A stretch of DNA of 64,000 nucleotides, taken from positions 62,001 through 126,000 of the forward strand of contig NZ_JAUSRN010000001.1 in the NCBI RefSeq assembly GCF_030811855.1, given 5' to 3'. Below are positions 61,274-64,000 of this stretch, piece after piece; position 1 is the first letter of the stretch; each line of letters begins with the position of its first letter. The notes under the pieces are model-generated. The model saw only the letters and a list, made by a program, of their open reading frames with translations, did not search any database and was not told the origin of the DNA. The position numbers and the translations under genes are program-made. Source of the DNA: Variovorax paradoxus (GTDB taxonomy: Bacteria; Pseudomonadota; Gammaproteobacteria; Burkholderiales; Burkholderiaceae_C).

Positions 61274-61287
61274 TTGACCTGAGTCAA
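61274..61287. promoter_or_regulatory. FNR-like box upstream of the P-type ATPase
   Basis: TTGACCTGAGTCAA is a perfect inverted repeat that differs from the FNR consensus by one base in each half. It lies 56 nt upstream of the GTG start. A clear -10 box at the expected distance is not visible, so activation is less certain than for the copper ATPase. Confidence 0.6.
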
Positions 61288-61303
61288 AGGTGCCAATGCG
61301 GCT

Positions 61304-62146
61304 TCAATGCGCCATCATGACCGGCACGGTCATCTGCGCAAGGATTTGTTGCGTGACGCCGCCCAGCACCCGTTCGCGAAGCCGCGAATGGCCGTAGCCG
61401 CCCATCACGAGCAGGTCGGCATCTAGCTGCGAAACGCGCGACAGCAGTGCGTCCGCGATGTCGATCTCCGTGACCCCCCGCTCAGACCTCGCCTGAATGC
61501 CCTGCCGAAGCAGGAACTGGATCATCTGCGGAACGAGAAGCCGCTGTTCGTCGCCCTCGCCGCCCGAACGCCGAAACGAGAGCAGCGTCACGCGCGACGC
61601 CCGCCGCAGCGCCGGCAAAGCCACGTGGAGGGCGACGGTGGACTCCCGCGAACCGTCCCAGGCGACGACGACATTCTTCGCGGGTCCGCTGAAGTTCCCG
61701 GCGCAAGGCACGATCAGCAGCGGGCGCCCGGCTTCCATCAGCACCTGCTGCACCAGGCCGCGAACGGTGGTGTCTTTCGCATCCGGTTCGTCGTCCTGGC
61801 CGAGCACCAGGAGATCGCTGGCGCGCCCGTGCCGGACCACGGCATCGATCGTTGCGCCATCGACGAGGCGAGCCTCGTAGGACAGTGGGCCCGATTCATG
61901 GATGTCTTTCCTGAATTCCCGGCTGACGGCCTCTGCGCGCAGGCGCAGGTGGGTGGCCGCATCGGCGATGTAGTCGGTCATGCCGGTGGCGATGGCATCA
62001 GCCGGAATTACGCCTTCCCAGAGGCCGGTGGGCACCAGTCCGACCAGATGGCTTTCATGGGCCCTCGCCCACTGGGCCGCCAGGGCCGCGCGCGCCGCGC
62101 AGCGGTCGGAGCGGTCCAGGTGAACGACGATGGTTCTGAAGTTCAT
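61304..62146 (-). CDS. Tandem universal stress protein
   Basis: A 280-residue protein with two UspA domains. The first begins MNFRTIVVHLDRSDRC and the second near residue 155 (NVVVAWDGSRESTVALHVAL). The second domain has GGYGHSRLRERVLGGVTQQI, the ATP-binding pattern; the first (VLGQDDEPDAKDTTVRGLVQ) has lost it. Tandem forms of this kind are typical of betaproteobacterial oxygen-limitation loci. It is upstream of the P-type ATPase on the same strand. Confidence 0.92.
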   Translation of the reverse strand: MNFRTIVVHLDRSDRCAARAALAAQWARAHESHLVGLVPTGLWEGVIPADAIATGMTDYIADAATHLRLRAEAVSREFRKDIHESGPLSYEARLVDGATIDAVVRHGRASDLLVLGQDDEPDAKDTTVRGLVQQVLMEAGRPLLIVPCAGNFSGPAKNVVVAWDGSRESTVALHVALPALRRASRVTLLSFRRSGGEGDEQRLLVPQMIQFLLRQGIQARSERGVTEIDIADALLSRVSQLDADLLVMGGYGHSRLRERVLGGVTQQILAQMTVPVMMAH

Positions 62147-62188
62147 GGGGCGGCCTGCTCGTGATTCCGGGGCGCGATATTCCCGGCC

Positions 62189-62410
62189 CTAGCCGTCCAG
62201 CGGCGCGCCGCCGCCGAAACGGCAAATCCATTGGTCCATGAGCTCCCGCTGGACGTTGCCAATGGAGCGCTGCCACGCCGCCATCATCTCCCACTGGCCG
62301 CACTGTGCCTGCATCAGGCTCCTGCCCAGGAGCATCTGCCAGCTCATCAGGGATTGAAGGTAGCCGTTGCCCGAGGGCTCCGGGGTTGTCGAGAAAGCAT
62401 CGCTGCGCAT
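62189..62410 (-). CDS. Small phasin-like or stress-associated protein
   Basis: A 73-residue protein from ATG 62410, with AGGAG 6 nt upstream. SGNGYLQSLMSWQMLLGRSL, then MQAQCGQWEMMAAWQRSIGN and VQRELMDQWICRFGGG form one long amphipathic helix rich in Gln, Trp and Met. That pattern recalls phasins or polyhydroxybutyrate granule proteins, but it is too short for a firm call. It carries an FNR-like promoter and is followed by the tandem stress protein on the same strand. Confidence 0.6.
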   Translation of the reverse strand: MRSDAFSTTPEPSGNGYLQSLMSWQMLLGRSLMQAQCGQWEMMAAWQRSIGNVQRELMDQWICRFGGGAPLDG

Positions 62411-62435
62411 GGAGGTCTCCTGAAGGTGTGAGCCC

Positions 62436-62476
62436 ATCCTAGGAACACGCAGGCAAGGCCGCTTGAGGAATATCAA
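62436..62476 (-). promoter_or_regulatory. FNR-type promoter of the small helical protein
   Basis: TTGATATTCCTCAA on the minus strand (62476-62463) matches 9 of 10 FNR positions. TAGGAT (62441-62436) is a good -10 box at the class II distance. The start codon is 26 nt further on. This is the second-best FNR site in the window and probably drives the stress protein as well. Confidence 0.7.
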
Positions 62477-62521
62477 CAATCCACCTCGGACCCGCCCGCG
62501 AGAAAGATGCCGGCGCGGAAA

Positions 62522-63559
62522 CTAGGCCTCGATGATCACCTTGAGCGCATGCGTCTCGGCGGCGCGCCCGAAGGTGTCGTAGGCATCCAGGACCTGGTCC
62601 AGCGTGAAACGATGGGTGATCAGCTGGCCCGGGTCCACCTTGTGGGACTGCACCGTCTTCAGCAGCATCGGCGTCGAGACCGTGTCGACCAGCCGCGTGG
62701 TGATCGCGATGTTCTGCGACCACAGGCGTTCCAGGTGGAGTTCGGCCGGGTGCCCGTGGACGCCGATGTTCGCGATGGTGCCGCCGGGCGCCACGATGTC
62801 CTGGCACAGCACGAAGGTGGCCGGTATGCCGACCGCCTCGATCGACACGTCGACGCCGCGGCCGCCGGTCAGCGCGAGCACCGCCTCGGCCGCCTTGCCG
62901 TCGGCACTGTTGATGGTGTGCGTCGCGCCGAAGCGGCGCGCGACCTCGAGCCGCCCGTCGTCCAGGTCGATCAGGATGATCTGCGCCGGCGAATAGAACC
63001 GGGCCGTGAGCAGCGTGGCCAGACCGATCGGCCCGGCACCCACGATGGCCACCGTACTGCCGGGCGCAACCTTGCCGTTGAGCACACCGCACTCGAAACC
63101 GGTCGGCAGGATGTCGCTGAGCATCACCAGAGCCTCCTCGTCCGCACCCGGTGGAATGGGATAGAGGCTGGTGTCCGCATGCGGAATGCGCACGTATTCG
63201 GCCTGCGTGCCGTCGATAGTGTTGCCCAAGATCCAGCCGCCGCTCACGCAGTGCGAATACATGCCGCGGCGGCAGTACTCGCACTTGCCGCACGACGAGA
63301 TGCACGAGATCAGCACATGGTCGCCCGGGCGAAAGGCCGTCACGCCGGCGCCGACGGCCTCGATGACGCCCACCCCTTCGTGCCCCAGGATGCGCCCGGG
63401 CGTGCACGTCGGCACATCGCCCTTGAGGATGTGCAGGTCGGTGCCGCAGATGGTCGTCTTAAGAATTTTCACGACGGCATCGCCGGCTGCCTGGATCTCC
63501 GGCTTGGGGCGGTCTTCGAGGGACTTGAGGCCGGGGCCTTGATATACGAGTGCTTTCAT
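62522..63559 (-). CDS. Zinc-dependent alcohol dehydrogenase
   Basis: A 345-residue medium-chain dehydrogenase. Catalytic zinc ligands lie in TTICGTDLHI and GHEGVG, the structural zinc cluster is SCGKCEYCRRGMYSHC, and IVGAGPIGLATLL binds NAD. IPPGADEEALVMLSDILPTG and ALKVIIEA are typical of the group that includes Ralstonia Adh. ATG 63559 has GAGG close upstream; the frame extends 31 codons further, without similarity. Fermentative alcohol metabolism under low oxygen is the likely role, in line with its neighbours. Confidence 0.92.
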   Translation of the reverse strand: MKALVYQGPGLKSLEDRPKPEIQAAGDAVVKILKTTICGTDLHILKGDVPTCTPGRILGHEGVGVIEAVGAGVTAFRPGDHVLISCISSCGKCEYCRRGMYSHCVSGGWILGNTIDGTQAEYVRIPHADTSLYPIPPGADEEALVMLSDILPTGFECGVLNGKVAPGSTVAIVGAGPIGLATLLTARFYSPAQIILIDLDDGRLEVARRFGATHTINSADGKAAEAVLALTGGRGVDVSIEAVGIPATFVLCQDIVAPGGTIANIGVHGHPAELHLERLWSQNIAITTRLVDTVSTPMLLKTVQSHKVDPGQLITHRFTLDQVLDAYDTFGRAAETHALKVIIEA

Positions 63560-63680
63560 GGCCTCAAGATATGCGACATCGCTGCCCGTCTTCTTGAGAT
63601 AGCGCAAGGCATGAACGGCGGCCCGCCCTAGCATTTCAGCCACGGAGCGCATTTTCGGAAACCTTCATCCGAGGAGCAGC

Positions 63681-63902
63681 ATGAGACATTCCCAGAAACA
63701 TCGAGGCAGAACGATCGTCGTTCAGGCACAGCGCGAGCGCGGCCGCGGTTATGCCTGGGCCTACCGGGTCGAAGAGCTGCCCGCCCTTGCCGGCCACGGA
63801 ATCACCTGGGAAGACCAGGACGCTCAGCAAGGCGCGCTGTGCCAGGCCATGCGCGCAGCCAGAAGCGCGATTGACCAGGCGGAACGCGCCGGTTCGGCGT
63901 AG
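63681..63902 (+). CDS. Small hypothetical protein
   Basis: A 73-residue protein, with GAGGAG 4 nt before the ATG. Opening MRHSQKHRGRTIVVQAQRER, then GYAWAYRVEELPALAGHGIT and AMRAARSAIDQAERAG. It is basic at the start and helical at the end, with no family I can name. It lies 9 nt before ppsA on the same strand, so the two are co-transcribed. A weak FNR-like site (63594-63607) with a TAGCAT -10 box (63629-63634) is upstream. Confidence 0.6.
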   Translation: MRHSQKHRGRTIVVQAQRERGRGYAWAYRVEELPALAGHGITWEDQDAQQGALCQAMRAARSAIDQAERAGSA

Positions 63903-63911
63903 GAGTGGTCC

Positions 63912-64000
63912 ATGAACCCGCAGGCGCGCTACATACGATGGTTCTCCGAACTCGGCGCCGATGACGTGCCGACCGTCGGCGGCAAGAATGCCTCGCTCGG
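63912..64000 (+). CDS. ppsA: Phosphoenolpyruvate synthase, 5' end only
   Basis: The window ends after 29 codons: MNPQARYIRWFSELGADDVP then TVGGKNASLG. The WFxELGxxDVPxVGGKNASLG motif is the N-terminus of the PEP synthase ATP-grasp domain. The enzyme makes phosphoenolpyruvate from pyruvate and ATP. Its location at the end of a low-oxygen block is common in betaproteobacteria. Confidence 0.85.
   Translation, partial: MNPQARYIRWFSELGADDVPTVGGKNASL

Noticed and set aside
58621..61320. 899-codon plus-strand open frame
   Set aside because: Exactly antisense to the P-type ATPase, His/Arg-rich and without motifs. A shadow frame.
1..64000. tRNA, rRNA, complete insertion sequence or phage genes
   Set aside because: None seen on either strand; only the IS3 and plasmid-type remnants listed are supported.

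Overview
The window looks like a chromosomal accessory segment of a high-GC betaproteobacterium of the Comamonadaceae type (Variovorax or a relative). The clues are three Bug/TctC-type solute receptors without membrane partners, several CaiB-type CoA-transferases and acyl-CoA dehydrogenases, IclR/MocR/LysR/XRE-style local regulators, and an FNR-like low-oxygen block ending in ppsA. This is inferred from gene content; no rRNA or tRNA was seen.

Region 1 (1-11.3 kb) is acyl-CoA and acid catabolism. A minus-strand operon runs luciferase-like monooxygenase, flavin reductase fused to an FCD-like domain, and two acyl-CoA dehydrogenases, with a divergent LysR gene. It is followed by an SMP-30 lactonase, a Bug receptor, and a second minus-strand operon (Bug receptor, SDR, acyl-CoA dehydrogenase, CoA-transferase). 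At 11.5-13.6 kb lies an intact AbiE-type (type IV) toxin-antitoxin pair whose promoter sits between two similar palindromic operators.

Region 2 (13.6-40.6 kb) is a catabolic island for amino-acid derivatives. Its left half is mostly minus strand: MHS transporter, CoA-transferase/crotonase, NTF2-like protein, pyrroline-5-carboxylate reductase, kynurenine-formamidase-like hydrolase, PPOX-like flavoprotein, Ldh2-type oxidoreductase and a complete Liv ABC transporter. Two tandem XRE-cupin regulators follow, then threonine deaminase, an Asp/Glu-racemase-like enzyme and a MocR regulator. The right half is plus strand: amidase, a second PPOX-like protein, cytoplasmic gamma-glutamyltransferase-like enzyme, a second NTF2-like protein, Bug receptor and D-aminoacylase. 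Fragments of ornithine cyclodeaminase and PutA are embedded, so the theme is hydrolysis of amide or N-acyl bonds and processing of imino or amino acids. The substrate is unknown.

Region 3 (40.6-47 kb) is a gene graveyard. It holds an inverted amidase fragment, an Imm21-like immunity gene, a DUF6088/AbiEii pair cut off after about 30 codons, a lipoprotein, XRE genes, a 308-bp exact copy of the CoA-transferase 3' end from 7 kb, an intact Phd/ParE pair, a frameshifted IS3 transposase tail, a GntR fragment, a second broken AbiE operon, palindromes and a heptamer repeat.

Region 4 (47-51.2 kb) is a polar amino-acid ABC operon containing a prephenate-dehydratase-like protein, next to an exported chorismate mutase. 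Region 5 (52-64 kb) is a low-oxygen/stress block with FNR-type boxes: a YHS-YHS copper-type P-ATPase, a second P-type ATPase, two universal stress proteins, small proteins, a zinc alcohol dehydrogenase and the start of phosphoenolpyruvate synthase.
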